Of a stretch of DNA of 64,000 bases, positions 1 through 14,300 are shown piece by piece. Numbering within the stretch: position 1 is the first letter of the stretch; each line of letters opens with the position of its first letter. The stretch comes from Aristolochia californica. Its lineage: Eukaryota > Streptophyta > Magnoliopsida > Piperales > Aristolochiaceae. The translations under genes were made by a program, and so were the position numbers. The stretch is from assembly GCA_029961685.1 (NCBI GenBank), contig JARWKL010000001.1, forward strand, positions 25,928,295-25,992,294. The letters run 5' to 3'. The notes beneath the pieces are model-generated. The model had not been told where the DNA came from. It saw nothing but the letters and a program-made list of their open reading frames with translations, and did no database searches.

Positions 1-3000
1 AAAATCCCCCGTCTCCCCCTTTTCGCGACAATCGCAAAACCTGATATATAAAAACTAAAAACAGCTTACAATCCCTAAAAATTACATACACTCCTTGGAA
101 TTACCTCTCTCTACATTTGTGGATTGTGCATTTCTATTTTAGATGTACTCAATTTTCTTAAATCAAAACTTTGAGTTTTCGCTCTCCCTTCTTCCTATAA
201 ACCTAAAAGGCAAAAAGATCACAACAAAATGAAAATTTTAGAGTTAATGTATGGAAAAAATTTAAAACAATAACAAATGTAAGTAAAAAAAATTTATTCA
301 CAAACCACAAATGAACACAAAAGTTTTGTTGTCAAGGTTTGGGAAACTCCACTAGTTCAACCTTAATAGCTTGGAGTTTTATAAGAAAGAAAATTCTTCC
401 ACACATGCTTTAAAAATGGATATGCATGCTTGAAACATGTTAAAGATGCAAATCACCTATGGATCCAAAGCTTTTAAAGAGTATAAAAAATGCTCATTAA
501 ATTCGTAAGTGAACGTGCGGTGGGATATTTACTAGAGTCAAACAAGCCATTATTATGCCCATTAACAAAAAGTTGACCTAACAATCATAGATGATTGTAA
601 AGTGATTTATCTTGCTGAACGGGATATATTACCCTAAGAAATATCTTATGGATTGGGAGTCAACACTCAGTTAAAAATCCCCTGCCTCCCCTTTTTCCCG
701 ACGAAAGCAAAACATGATTTATAAAAACTAAAAACAGCTTACAATTCCAAAAAATTACATACACTCTTTGGAATTATCTCTCTCTACATTTTTGGATTGT
801 GCATTTCCATTTAAGATGTACTCTTTTTTCTTAAATAAAAAAATTTGAGTTTTCGCTCTCTTCATCTCATAAACCATAAAGGCAAATAAATCACAACAAC
901 ATGAAAAATTTAGAGTTAATGTATGGAAAAAATTTTAAAAATAACAAATGTAAGTACAGAAAATTTATTCACACACCACAAATGAACAAAAAAAATTTGT
1001 TGTCCAAGTTTGGGAAATTCCACTAGTTCAACCCTATCAGCTTAGAATTTTATAAGAAAGAGATTTCTTCCATACATGCTTTAAAAATGGATATACCTGC
1101 TTGTAACTTGTTAAAGATGGAAATCACCTACGGATCCAAACCATTTAAAGAGAATAACAAACGCTGGTTAAATTCTCAAGTGAATGTGCGGTGGGATATT
1201 TACCTGAGTCAAACAAGCCATTATTTTACCCATTTAAAAAAGCTGACCTAACAATCATAGATTATTGTAATGTGATTTATCATGTGTAAAGGGCTATATT
1301 ACCCTAAAAAATTTCTTATGGATTGGGAGTGAACACTCATTTAAAAATCCCTCATCTCCCCCTTTTCTAGACGATTGCACAACCTGATATATAAAAACTG
1401 AAAAGAGCTTACAATCCCTAAAAATTACAGACATTCAATGGAATTATCTCTCTCTACATTTGTGCAATGTGCATTTCCATTTTAGATGTAATCTTTTTTC
1501 TTAAATCAGAACTTTGAGTCTTCACTCTCCCTTCTTCCCGTAAACCTAAAAGGCAAAAAGATCACAACAAAATGATAATTTTTGAGTTCATGCATGGAAA
1601 AAATTTAAAACAATAACAAATGTAAGAAAAAAAATTTATTCACACACCACAAATGAACGCAAAAGTTTTGTTGCAAAGGTTTGGGAAATTCCACTAGTTC
1701 AACCTTAATAGCTTGGAGTTTTATAAGAAAGAGATTTCTTCCACACATGCTTTAAAAATGGATATGAAAGCTTGAAAAAAGTTAAAGATCCAAATCATCT
1801 ATGGATCCAAACCTTTTAAAGAGAATAACAAAAGCTCATTAAATTCTCAAGTGAACGTGCGGTGGGATACTTATCCGAGTCAAACAAGCCATTATTTTGC
1901 CCATTTACAAAAGGTTGACCTAAAAAATCATAGATGATTGTAATGTGATTTGTCTTGCTTAACGGGCTATATTACCCTAAGAAATGGCTTATTGATTGGG
2001 AGTCAACACTCAGTTAAAAATCCCCCGTCTCCCCCTTTTCCCGACGATCGCAAAACCTGATATATAAAAACTAAAAACAACTTACAATCCCTAAAAATTA
2101 CATACACTCCTTGGAATTATATCTATCTACATTTCTGGATTGATCATTTCTATTTTAGATGTACTCTATTTTCTTAAATAAAAACTCTGAGTTTTCGCTC
2201 TCCCTTCATCCCGTAAACAAAAATGGCAAATTGATCACAACAAAATGAAAATTTTAGAGTTTATGTATGGAAAAAATTTAAAACAATAACAAATGTAATT
2301 AAAGAAAATTTATTCACACACCACAAATGAACACAATAGTTTTGCAGTCCAAGTTTGGGAAATTCCAGTAGTTCAACCCTAACAACTTGGAATTTTATCA
2401 GAAAGAGATTTCTTTCGCTTATGCTTTAAAAATGGATATGCATTCTTGAAACATGTCAAAGATGCAAATCATATATGGATCCAAACCTTTTAAAGAGAAT
2501 AACAAACGCTGAGTAAATTTTCAAGTGAACGTGCGGTAAGATATTTACCTGAGTAAAACAAACTATTATTTTGCCCATTTACAAAAAGCTGACATAACAA
2601 TCATAGATGATTGTAAAGTGATTTATCGTGCGTAACGGGCAATAGTACCCTAAGAAATAGCTTATGGATTGGGAGTCAACACTCAGTTAAAAATCCCCCG
2701 CCTCCCTCTTTTCCTGACGATGGCAAAACCTTAGATATAAAAACTAAAAAGAGCTTACAATCCCTAAAAATTACATACACTCTTTGGAATTATCTCTCTC
2801 TACATTTTTTCATTGTGCATTTCCATTTTAGATATACTCTTTTGTCTTAAATCAAAACTTTGAGTTTTCGCTCTCCCTTTATCCCGTAAACCAGAAAGGC
2901 AAATAGATCCAACAAAATGAAAATTTTAGAGTTTATGTATGGAAAAAATTTAAAAAAGTAACAAATGTAAGTAAAGAAATTTTATTCACACACCACAATT

Positions 3001-6000
3001 GAACACAAAAGTATTGTTGTCCAAGTTTGGGAAATTCCACTAGTTCAACGCTAAGTGATTGCAATTTTATATGAAAGAGATTTCTTCCACTTATGCTTAA
3101 AAAATGCATATGCATGCTCGAAATATGTTAAATATGCAAATCACCTATGGATCCAAACCTTTTAAAGAGAATAACAAACGCTCGTTAAATTCTCAAGTGA
3201 ATGTGAAGTGGGATATTTAGCCGAGTCAAACATGCCATTATTTTGCCCATTTACAAAAAGTTGACCTAAGAATCATAGATGATTGTAATGTGATTTTTCT
3301 TGCTTAACGGGCTGTATTACCGTACGAAATGGCTTATGCATTGGGGGTCAACACTCAGTTAAAAATCCCCCGTCTCCCCCTTTTCCTGACAATTGCAAAA
3401 CTTGATATATAAAAACTAAAAAGAGTTTAAAATCCAAAAAATTACATACACTCTTTGGAATTATCTCTCTCTACATTTGTGAATTGTCCATTTCCATTTT
3501 AGATGTACTCTATTTTCTTAAATCAAAACTTTGAGTTTTTGTTCTCCCTACATCTCGTAAACCAAAAAGGCAAATAGATCACAACAAAATGAAAATTTTA
3601 GAGTTTATGTATGGAAAAAATTTAAAACATTAAAAAATGTAAGTAAATAAAATTTATTCACACACCACAAATGAACACAAAAGTTTTGTTGTCCAAGTTT
3701 ATGAAATTCCTCTAGTTCAACCCTAACAGCTTGGAATTTTATAAGAAAGAGATTTCTTCCACTCATGCTTTAAAAATGGATATGCATGCATGTAAGATGT
3801 TAAAGATGGAAATCACCTACGAATCCAAACATTTTAAAGAGAATAACAAACACTCATTAATCTCTCAAGTGAATGTGCGGTGGGATATTTACCCGAGTCA
3901 AACAAACCATTATTTTGCCCATTTACAAAAAGCTGACCTAACAATCATAGATGATTGTAATGTGATTTATCTTGCTTAACGGGCTATAGTACCCTAAGAA
4001 ATGGCTTATGGTTTGAGAGTCAACACTCAGTTAAAAATCCCCCGTCTCCCCCTTTTTCTCGAAGATTGCAAAACCTGATACATAAAAACTAAAAGAGCTT
4101 ACAATCCCTAAAAATTACATACACTCTTTGGAATTATCTCTTTCTACATTTGAGGATTGTGCATTTCCATTTTAGATGTACTCTAATTTCTTAAATCAAA
4201 ACTTTGAGTTTTTTCTCTCCCTTCATCCCGTAAACCAAAAGGCAAATAGATCACAAAAAAATGAAATTTTAGAGTTTATGTATGGAAAAAATTTAAAACT
4301 ATAAAAAATGTAAGTAAAGAAAATTTATTCACACACCAAAAATGAACACAAAAGTTTTGTTGTCCAAGTTTGGGAAATTCCACTAGTTCAACCTTAACAG
4401 CTTGGAATTTTATAAGAAAGAGATTTCTTCCACTCATGCTTTAAAAATGGATATGCATGCATGTAACATGTTCAAGATGGAAATCACCTACGAATCCAAA
4501 CCTTTTAAAGAGAATAATAAACGCTCATTAAATTCTCAAGTGAATGTGTGGTGGGATATTTACACGAGTTAAACAAACCATTATTTTGCCCATTTACAAA
4601 AAACTGACCTAACAATCATAGATGATTGTAAAGTGATTTATCATGCGTAATGAGCTATATTACCCTAAGAAATAGCTTGTGGATTGGGAGTCAACATTCA
4701 GTTAAATATCCCCCGCCTCCCCCTTTTCCCAACCATTGCAAAACCTTATATATAAAAACTGAAAATATCCTACAATCCCTAAAAATTACAGACACTCTTT
4801 GGAATTATCTCTCTCTACATTTCTGCATTGTGCATTTCCATTTTAGATGTAATCTTTTTTCTTAAATCAAAACTATGATTTTTCGCTCTCCCTTTATCCC
4901 GTAAACACAAAAGGCAAATAGATCGCAACAAAATGAAAATTTTAGAGTTTAATTATGGAATAAATTTTAAAAAATAACAAATGTAAGTAAAGAAAATTTA
5001 TTCACACCCCACAAATGTAACAAAAAGTTTAATTGTCAAAGTTTGGGAAATTCCACTACTTCAACCCTAACAGCTTGGAATTGTATAAGAAAGAGATTTC
5101 TTCCAGACTTGTTTTAAAAATGGATATGCATGCTTGAAACAAGTTAAAGATGCAAATCACCTATAGATCCAAACCTTTTAAAGAGAATAACAAACGCTCA
5201 TTAAATTCTCAAGTGAACATGCGGTGGAATATTTTCAAGAGTCAAACAAGCCATTATTTTGCCCATTTACAAAAATTTGACCTTACAATCGTAGATGATT
5301 GTAAAGTGATTTATCTTGAGCAACGGGCTATAGTACCCTAAGAAATAGCTTACGGATTGGGAGTCGACACTCAGTTAAAAATCCCCCGCCTCCCCCTTTC
5401 CCTGACATTTCCAAACCCTTATTTATAATAACTAAAAAGAGCTTACAATCCCTAAAAATTACAGACACTCATTGGAATTATCTCTCTCTACATTTGTGCA
5501 TTGTGCATTTCCATTTTAGATGTAATCTTTTTTCTTAAATCAAAACGTTGATTTTTCGCTCTCCTTTCTTCTCATAAACCTAAAAGTCAAAAATATCACA
5601 ACAAAATTAAAATTTTAGAGTTAATGTATGGAAAAAATTTAAAACAATAACAAATGTAAGTAAAGAAAATTTATTCACAAACCACAAATGAACACAAAAG
5701 TTTTGTTGTCAAGGTTTGGGAAATTCCACTAGTTCAACCTTAATAGCTTGGAGTTTTATAAGAAAGAGATTTCTTCCACACATGCTTTAAAAATAGATAG
5801 GCATGATTGAAACATGTTAAAGATGCAAATCACCTATGGATCCAAAGCTTTTAAGGGGAATAAAAAATGCTCATTAGATTCTCGAGTGAACGTGCTGTGG
5901 GATATTTACCAGAGTCAAACAGGCCATTATTTTTCTCATTTACAAAAAGTTGACCTAACAATCATAGATTATTTTAAAGTGATTTATCTTGCTTAACGGG

Positions 6001-7170
6001 ATATATTACCCTAAGAAATGGGTTATGGATTGGGAGTCAACACTCAGTTAAAAATTGCCAGCCTCCCCTTTTTCTCGACTATTGCAAAACATGATTTATA
6101 AAAACTAAAAAGAGCTTACAATCAATAAAAATTACATACACTCTTTGGAATTATCTCTCTCTACATTTGTGGATTGCGCATTTCTGTTTTAGATGTACTC
6201 TTTTTTCTTAAATCAAAACATTGAGTTTTCGCTCTCTCTTCATCCCGCAAACCATAAAGGCAAATAGATCACAACATAATGTAAATTTTAGAGTTTATGT
6301 ATGGAAATTTATTTCAAAAATAACAAATGCACATAAAGAAAATTTATTCACATACCACAAATGAACACAAAAGTTTTGTTGTCCAAGTTTGGGAAATTCC
6401 ACTAGTTCAACCCTAACAGCTTGGAATTTTATAAGAAAGAGATTTCTTCCACATGCTTTAAAAAAGAATATGCATGCCTGAAACATGTTAAAGATGCAAA
6501 TCACCTATGGATCCAAACCTTTTAAGGAGAATAAGTAACGCTGATTAAATTCTCAAGTGAACGTGTGGTGGGATATTTATCGGAGTCAAACAAGCCATTA
6601 TATTGCCCATTTACAAAAAGTTGACCTAACAATCATAGATGATTGTAGAGTGATTTAACGTGCGTAATGGCTATATTAACCTAAGAAATGGCTTACGGAT
6701 TGGGAGTCAACACTCAGTTAAAAATCCCCCGCCTCCCCCTTTTCCCGATGATTGCGAAACCTGATATATAAAAAACTAAAAAGAGCTTACAATCCCTAAA
6801 AATTACTGAAACTCTATGGAATTATCTCTCTCTATATTTTTCATTGTGCATTTCCATTTTAGATGTACTCTTTTTCTTAAATCAAAATTTTGAGTTTTCT
6901 CTCTCCCTTCTTCCCGTAAACCAAAAGGGCAAATAGATCAGAAAAAAATGAAAATTTTAGAGTTTATGTATGGAAAAAATTTAAACCAATAACAAATGTA
7001 AGTAAAGAAAATTTATTCACACACCACAATTGAACACAAAAGTTTTGTAGTCCAAGTTTGGGAAATTCCACTAGTTCAACCCTCACAGCTTGGAATTTTA
7101 TAAGAAAGAAATTTCTTCCACACATGCTTTAAAAATGCATATGCATGCTTGAAACATGTTAAATATGAAA
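1..7170. repeat. Higher-order block A (about 11 monomers), first copy
   Basis: Monomer-specific variants here recur in the same order at 18697-25874. Examples are the AAGAAAGAAAATTCTTCC variant at about 384 and 19080, the variant monomer at 3731 and 22434, the CATTCAGTTAAATATCCCCC variant near 4695 and 23399, and the TTTTAAGGAGAATAAG variant near 6520 and 25224. The offset is a nearly constant 18696-18704 bp. Over 361-660 I counted 7 differences in 300 bases (about 2.3%), far fewer than between adjacent monomers. The left limit is the window edge, so the block may be longer. Confidence 0.85.
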
Positions 7171-10100
7171 ATCACCTATGGATCCAAACCTTTTAAAGAG
7201 AATAATATGCGCTCGTGAATTCTCAAGTGAACGTGCGGTGGGATATTTACCCGAGTCAAACAAGTCAATGTTTTGCCCATTTACAAAAAGCTCACCTAAC
7301 AATCATAGATTATTGTAAAGAGATTTATCATGCGTAACAGGCTATATTACCCTAAAAAATTGCTTATGGATTGGGAGTCAACATTCAATTAAAAATCCCC
7401 CGTCCCCCCCTTTTCCCAATGATTGCCAAACCTGATATATAAAAACTAAAAAGAGCTGACAATCCCTATAAATTACAGATACTCAATGGAATTATCTCTC
7501 TATACATTTTTTCAATGTGCATTTCCATTTTAGATTTAATCTTTTTTATTAAATCAGAACTTTGAGTTTTCGCTCGCCCTTCTTCCCGTAAACCTAAAAG
7601 GAAAAAAGATCACAACAAAATGAAAATTTTAGAGTTAACGTAAGGAAAAAATTTAAAGCAATAAGAAATGTAAGAAAAAAAATTTATTCACACACAACAA
7701 ATGAACACAAAAGTTTTGTTGTCAAGGTTTGGGAAATTCCACTAGTTCAACCTTAACAGCTTGGAGTTTTATAAGAAAGAGATTTCATGTACACATGCTT
7801 GTAACATGTTAAAGATGCAAATCACCTATGGATCCAAACCTTTTAAAGAGAATAAGAAACTCTCATTAAATTCTCAAGTGAACGTGCGGTGGCATATTTA
7901 CCCGAGTCAAACAAGCCATTATTTTTCCCATTTAAAAAAAGTTGACCTAACATTCATAAATGATTGTAATGTCATTTATCTTGCTTAACGGGCTATATTA
8001 CCCTAAGAAATGGCTTATGGATTGGGTGTCAATACTTAGTTAAAAATGCCCCGTTTCCCCCTTTTCCCAAAGATTGCAAAACCTGGTATATAAAAACTAA
8101 AAGGAGCATACAATCCCTAAAAATTACAGACACTCTTTGGAATTATCTCTCTCTACATTTGTGGATTGAGCATTTCCATTTTATATGTACTCTATCTTCC
8201 TAAATCAAAATTTTGAGCTTTCGCTCTCCCTTCATCCCGTTAACCAAAAAGGCAAATAGATCACAACAAAATAAAAATTTTAGAGTTTATGTATGGAAAA
8301 AAATTAAAACAATAACAAATGTAAGTAAAGAAAATTTATTCACACACCACAAATGAACACAAAAGTTTTGTTGACCAAGTTTGGGAAATGCCACAAGTTC
8401 AACCCTAACAACATGGAATTTTTTAAGAAAGAGATTTCTTCCACACATGCTTTAGAATGGACATGCATGCTAGTAACATGTTAAAGATTCAAATCATCTA
8501 CGGATCCAAACCTTTTAAAGAGAATAACAAATGCTGATTAAATTCTCAAGTGAACGTGCGGTGGGATATTTACCCGAGTCAAACAAGCAATTATTTTGCC
8601 CTTTTATAAAATGCTGACCTAACAATCATAGATGATTGTAAATTGATTTATCGTACGTAATGGGCTATAGTACCCAAAGAAATGGCATACGGATTGGGAG
8701 TCAATACTCAGTTAAAAATCCCCTGCCTCCTCATTCCCTCGACGATTGCAAAACCTGATTTATAAGAACTAAAAAGAGCTTTCAATCCCTAAAACATACA
8801 AACACTCTTTGGAATTATCTCTCTCTACATTTGTGCATTGTTCGTTTCCATTTTAGATGTACTCTTTTTTCTTAAATCAAAACTTTGAGTTTTCGCTCTC
8901 CCTTCATCTTGTAAACCAAAAAGACAAATAGATCACAACAAAATGAAATTTTTAGAGTTTATGAGTGGAAAAAATTTAAACAATGACAAATGTAAGTAAG
9001 GAAAATTTATTCACACACCACAAATGAACACAAAAGTTTTGTGGTTCAAGTTTGGGAAATTCCACTAGTTCAACCCTAATAGCTTGGAATTTTGTAAGAA
9101 AGAGATTTCTTCCACTTTTGCTTTAAAAATAGATATGCCTTCTTGAAACATGTTAACGATGCAAATCACATATGGATCCAAACCTTTTAAAGAGAATAAA
9201 AAACGCTCATTATATTCTAAAGTGAACGTGCGGTGAGATATTTACCTTAGTCAAACAAGCCATTAATTTGTCCATTTAGAAAAAGCTGACCTAGCAATCA
9301 TAGATGATTATAAAGTGATTTATCATGCGTAACGGGCTATAGTAGCCTAAGAAATAGCTTACGGATTGGCAGTCAACTCTCAATTAAAAATCCCCCGCCT
9401 CCCCCTTTTCCCAACCATTGCAAAACTTTATATATAAAAACTGAGAAGAGCTTACAATCCTTAAAAATTACAGACACTCTTTGGCATTATCTCTCTCTAT
9501 ATTTGTGCACTTTGCATTTCCATTTTAGAAGTACTCTATTTTCTTATATCAAAACATTGAGTTTTCGCTGTCCTTTTATCCCGTAAACCAAAAAGGCAAA
9601 TACATCACAACAAAATGAAAATTTTAGAGTTTATGTATGGAAAAAATTTAAAACAATAACAAATGTAAGTAAAGAAAATTTATTCACACATCACAATTGA
9701 ACACAAAAGTTTTGTTGTCCATGTTTGGGAAATTCCACTAGTTCAACCCTTATAGCTTGGAATTTTATAAGAAAGAGATTTCTTCCACACATGCATTAAA
9801 AATGCATATGCATGCTTGAAACTTGTTAAATTTGAAAATCACCTATGGATCCAAACCTTTTAAAGAGAATAACAAACGCTCGTTAAATTCTCAATTGAAC
9901 GTGCCGCGGGATATTTACCCAATTCAAACAAGCTATTATTTTGCCTAATTACAAAAAGCTGACCTAACAATCATAGATTATTGTAAAGTGATTTATCATG
10001 CGTAATGGGCAATATTACCCTAAAAATTTGCTTATGGATTGGGAGTCAACACTCAGTTAAAAATCCCCCGTCTCCCCCTTTCCCCGACGATTGCAAAACC

Positions 10101-11340
10101 TGATATATAAAAACTAAAAAGAGCTTACAATCCCTAAAAATTATAGACACTCATTGGAATTATCACTCTCTACATTTGTGAAATGTCCATTTCCATTTAA
10201 GATGTAATATTTTTTCTTAAATCAGAACTTTGGGTTTTCGCTCTCCCTTCTTCCCTTAAACCTAAAAGGCAAAAAGATAAAAAAAAAAAAAATTTTAGAG
10301 TTAATGTATGGAAAAATTTTAAAACATAAAAAAATATAATAAAAACAATTTATTTACACACCACAATTGAACACAAAAGTTTTGTTGTCAAGGTTAGCGA
10401 AATTCCACTAGTTCAACCTTAACAACTTGGAGTTTTAGAAGAAAGAGAATTCTTCCACACATGCTTTTAAAATTGATATGCATGCTAGAAACATGTTAAA
10501 TATGCAAATCACCTATGGATCCAAACCTTTTAAAGAGAATAACAAACGCTCATTAAATTCTCAAGTGAACGCGCGGTGGAATATTTACCCGAGTCAAATA
10601 AGCCGTTATTTTGCCCATTTACAAAAAGTTGACTTAACAATCATAGATGATTGTAATGTGATTTATCTTGCTTAATGGGATATATTATCCTAAGAATTGG
10701 CTTATGGATTGGGAGTCAACACTCAGTTAAAAATCCCCCGTCTCCCCCTTTTCCTGACGATTGCAAAGCCTGATATATAAAAAAAAAAGGACCTTAAAAT
10801 CCCTAAAAATTACATACACACTTTGGAATTATCTCTCTCTACATTTTTGGATTGTGCATTTCCATTTTAAATGTACTCTGTTTTCTTAAATCAAAACAGT
10901 GAGTTTTCGCTCTCCATTCATCCTGTAAACCAAAAAGGCAAATAGATCCAATAAAATGCAAATTTTAGAGTTAATATATGGAAAAAAGTCTAAACAATAA
11001 CAAATGTAAGTAAATGAAATTTATTCACACCTCAAATGAACAGAAAAGTTTTGTTGTCCAAGTTTGGGAAATTCCACTATTTCAACCCTAATAGCTTGGA
11101 ATTTTATAAGAAAGAGATTTCTTCAACACATGCTTTAAAAATGGATATGCATGCTTGTAACATGTTAAAGATGCAAATCACCAGTGGATCCAAACCTTTT
11201 ATAGAGAATAACAAGCCATTATATTGCCCATTTACAAAAAGTTGACCTAACAATCATAGATGATTGTAAAGTGATTTATCATGCGTAACGGGCTATATTA
11301 ACCTAAGAAATGGCTTATGGATTGGGAGTCAAGACTCAGT
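6721..11340. repeat. Higher-order block B (about 7 monomers), first copy
   Basis: The block is recognised by private variants that recur to the right. The ATGCGCTC(A/G)TGAATTC variant lies at 7208 and again at about 11828 (offset about 4.62 kb). The CCCAAAGATTGCAAAACCTGGT variant lies at about 8065 and 13358. TTTAGAATGGACATGC lies at 8451 and 13743. The GATATGCCTTCTTGAAACATG variant lies at about 9132 and 14424 (the last three offset 5.29 kb). The boundaries are approximate because they were set by reading shared variants, not by alignment. The left end overlaps block A, meaning the blocks arose in overlapping exchange events. Confidence 0.75.
11213..11213. repeat. Shortened monomer: 56-bp internal deletion
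   Basis: The text passes from AGAATAACAA directly to GCCATTATATTG. Compared with neighbouring monomers, 56 bp are absent. The missing stretch is bounded by the direct repeat AACAA, present once before and once at the end of the lost segment, so the event looks like a short-repeat (slippage or microhomology) deletion. The matching monomer in block B' near 16500 retains the segment, so the loss followed the block duplication. Confidence 0.85.
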
Positions 11341-14300
11341 TAAAAATCCTTGCCTCCCCCTTTTGCCCGACGATTGCAAAACCTGATATATAAAAACTAA
11401 AAAGAGCTTACAATCCCTAAAAATTACCGAAACTCTTTGGAATTATCTCTCTCTACATTTTTCATTGTGCATTTCCATTTTAGATGTACACTTTTTCTTA
11501 AATCAAAATTTTGAGTTTTCTCTCTCCCTTCTTCCCGTAAACCAAAATGGCAAATAGATCATAACAAAATGAAAATTTTAGAGTTTATGTCTGGAAAAAA
11601 TTTAAACCAATAACAAATGTAAGTAAAGAAAATTTATTCACACACCACAATTGAACACAAAAGTTTTGTTGTCAGAGTTTGGGAAATTCCACTAGTTCAC
11701 CCCTAACAGCTTGGAATTTTATAAGAAAGAAATTTCTTCCACACATGCATTAAAAATCCATATGCATGCTTGAAACATGTTAAACATGAAAATCACCTAT
11801 GGATCCAAACCTTTTAAAGAGAATAACATGCGCTCATGAATTCTCAAGTGAACGTGCGGTGGGATATTTACCCAAGTCAAACAAGTCAATGTTTTGCCCA
11901 TTTAAAAAATGCTCACCTAATAATCATAGATTATTGTAAAGTGATTTATCATGCGTAACGGGCTATATTACCCTAAAAAATTGCTTATGGATTGGGAGTC
12001 AACACTCAGTTAAAAATCCCTCGTCCCCCCCTTTTCCCGGCGATTGGAATACCTGATATATAAAAACTAAAAAGAGCTGACAATCCCTACAAATTACAGA
12101 CACTCAATGGAATTATCTCTCTCTACATTTTTTCAATGTGCATTTCCATTTTAGATTTAATCTTTTTTTTAAAATCAGAACTTTGAGTTTTCGTTCGCCC
12201 TTCTTCCCGTGAACATAAAAGGAAAAAAGATCACAACAAAATGAAAATTTTAGAGTTAATGTAAGGAAAAAATTTAAAGCAATAAAAAATGTAAGAAAAA
12301 AAATTTATTCACACATAACAAATGAACACAAAAGTTTTGTTGTCAAGGTTTGGGAAATTCCACCAGTTCAACCTTAACAGCTGGGAGTTTTATAAGAAAG
12401 AGATTTCTTCCACAAATGCTTTTAAAATGGATATGCATGCTTGAAACATGTTAAAGATGCAAATCACCTATGGATCCAAACCATTTAAAGAGAATAACAA
12501 ACACTCATTAAATTCTCAAGTGAACGTGCGGTGGGATATTTACCCGAGTCAAACAAGCCATTATTTTGCCCATTTACAAAAAGTTGACCTAACAATCTTA
12601 GATGATTGTAATGTGATTTATCTTTCTTAACAGGCTAAATTACCCTAAGAAATGGCTTATGGATAGGGAGTCAACACTCAGCTAAAAATCCCCCATCTCC
12701 CCCTTTTCCCGCCGATTGCAAAACCTGATATATAAAAACTAAAAAGAACTTAAAATCCCTAAAAATTAAATACACTCTTTGGAGTTATCTCTCTCTACAT
12801 TTGTGGATTGTGCATTTCTATTTTAGATGTACTCTGTTTTCTTAAATCAAAACATTAAGTTTTCGCTCTCCCTTCATCCCGTAAACCAAAAAGGCAAATA
12901 GGTCACAACAAAAAGAAAATTTTAGAATTTATGTATAGAAAAATTTAAAAAAATAATAAATGTAAGTAAATAAAATTTATTCACACACCACAAATGAACA
13001 CAAATTCTTGTTGTCCTAGTTTGGGAAATTCCACTAGTTCAAGCCTAACTGCTTGGAATTTTATAAGAAAGAGATTTTTTGCACACATGCTTGTAACATG
13101 TTAAAGATGCAAATCACCTATGGATCCAAACCTTTTAAAGAGAATAAGAAACTCTCATTAAATTCTCAAGTGAACGTGCGGTGGCATATTTACCCGAGTC
13201 AAACAAGCCATTATTTTGCCCATTTAAAAAAAGTTGACCTAACATTCGTAGATGATTGTAATGTCATTTATCTTGCTTAACGAGCTATATTACCCTAAGA
13301 AATGGCTTATGGATTGGGTGTCAATACTCAGTTAAAAATGCCCCTGTTCCCCCTTTTCCCAAAGATTGCAAAACCTGGTATATAAAAACTAAAAGGTGCA
13401 TACAATCCCTAAAAATTACAGACACTCTTTGGAATTATCTCTCTCTACATTTGTAGAATGTGAATTTCCATTTTAGATGTACTCTATTTTCCTAAATCAA
13501 AATTTTGAGTTTTCTCTCTCCCATCATCCCGTAAACCAAAAAGGCAAATAGATCACAACAAAATGAAAATTTTAGAGTTGATGTATGGAAAAAAATTAAA
13601 ACAATAACAAATGTAAGTAAAGAAAATTTATTGACACACCACAAATGAACACAAAAGTTTTGTTGACCAAGTTTGGGAAATGCCACAAGTTCAACCCTAA
13701 CAACATGGAATTTTTTAAGAAAGAGATTTCTTCCACACATGCTTTAGAATGGACATGCATGCTTGTAACATGTTAAAGATGCAAATCATCTACGGATCCA
13801 AACCTTTTAAAGAGAATAACAAACGCTCATTAAATTCTCAAGTGAACGTGCGGTGGGATATTTACCCGAGTCAAACAAGCCATTATTTTGCCCTTTTACA
13901 AAATGCTGACCTAACAATCATAGATGATTGTAAATTGATTTATCGTACGTAATGGGCTATAGTACCCAAAGAAATGGCATACGGATTGGGAGTCAATACT
14001 CAGTTAAAAATCCCCTGCCTCCCCATTCTCTCGACGGTTGCAAAACCTGATATATAAAAACTACAAAGAGCTTACAATCCCTAAAACCTACAAACACTCT
14101 TTGGAATTATCTCTCTCTACATTTGTGCATTGTTGATTTCCATTTTAGATGTACTCTTTTTTCTTAAATCAAAACTTTGAGTTTTCGCTCTCCCTTCATC
14201 ATGTAAACCAAAAAGACAAATAGATCACAAGAAAATGAAAATTTTAGAGTTTATGAGTGGAAAAAATTTAAACAATAACAAATGTAAGTAAGGAAAATTT

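Noticed and set aside
3731..3979. A recurring 60-110-codon plus-strand frame, seen in over 20 monomers (also at 22434, 16992, 29126 and others), as a conserved small protein.
   Set aside because: It is the same stretch of satellite each time. Most monomers break it with stops or frameshifts, starts vary, and copies are related by descent, so repeated openness is not independent evidence of selection.
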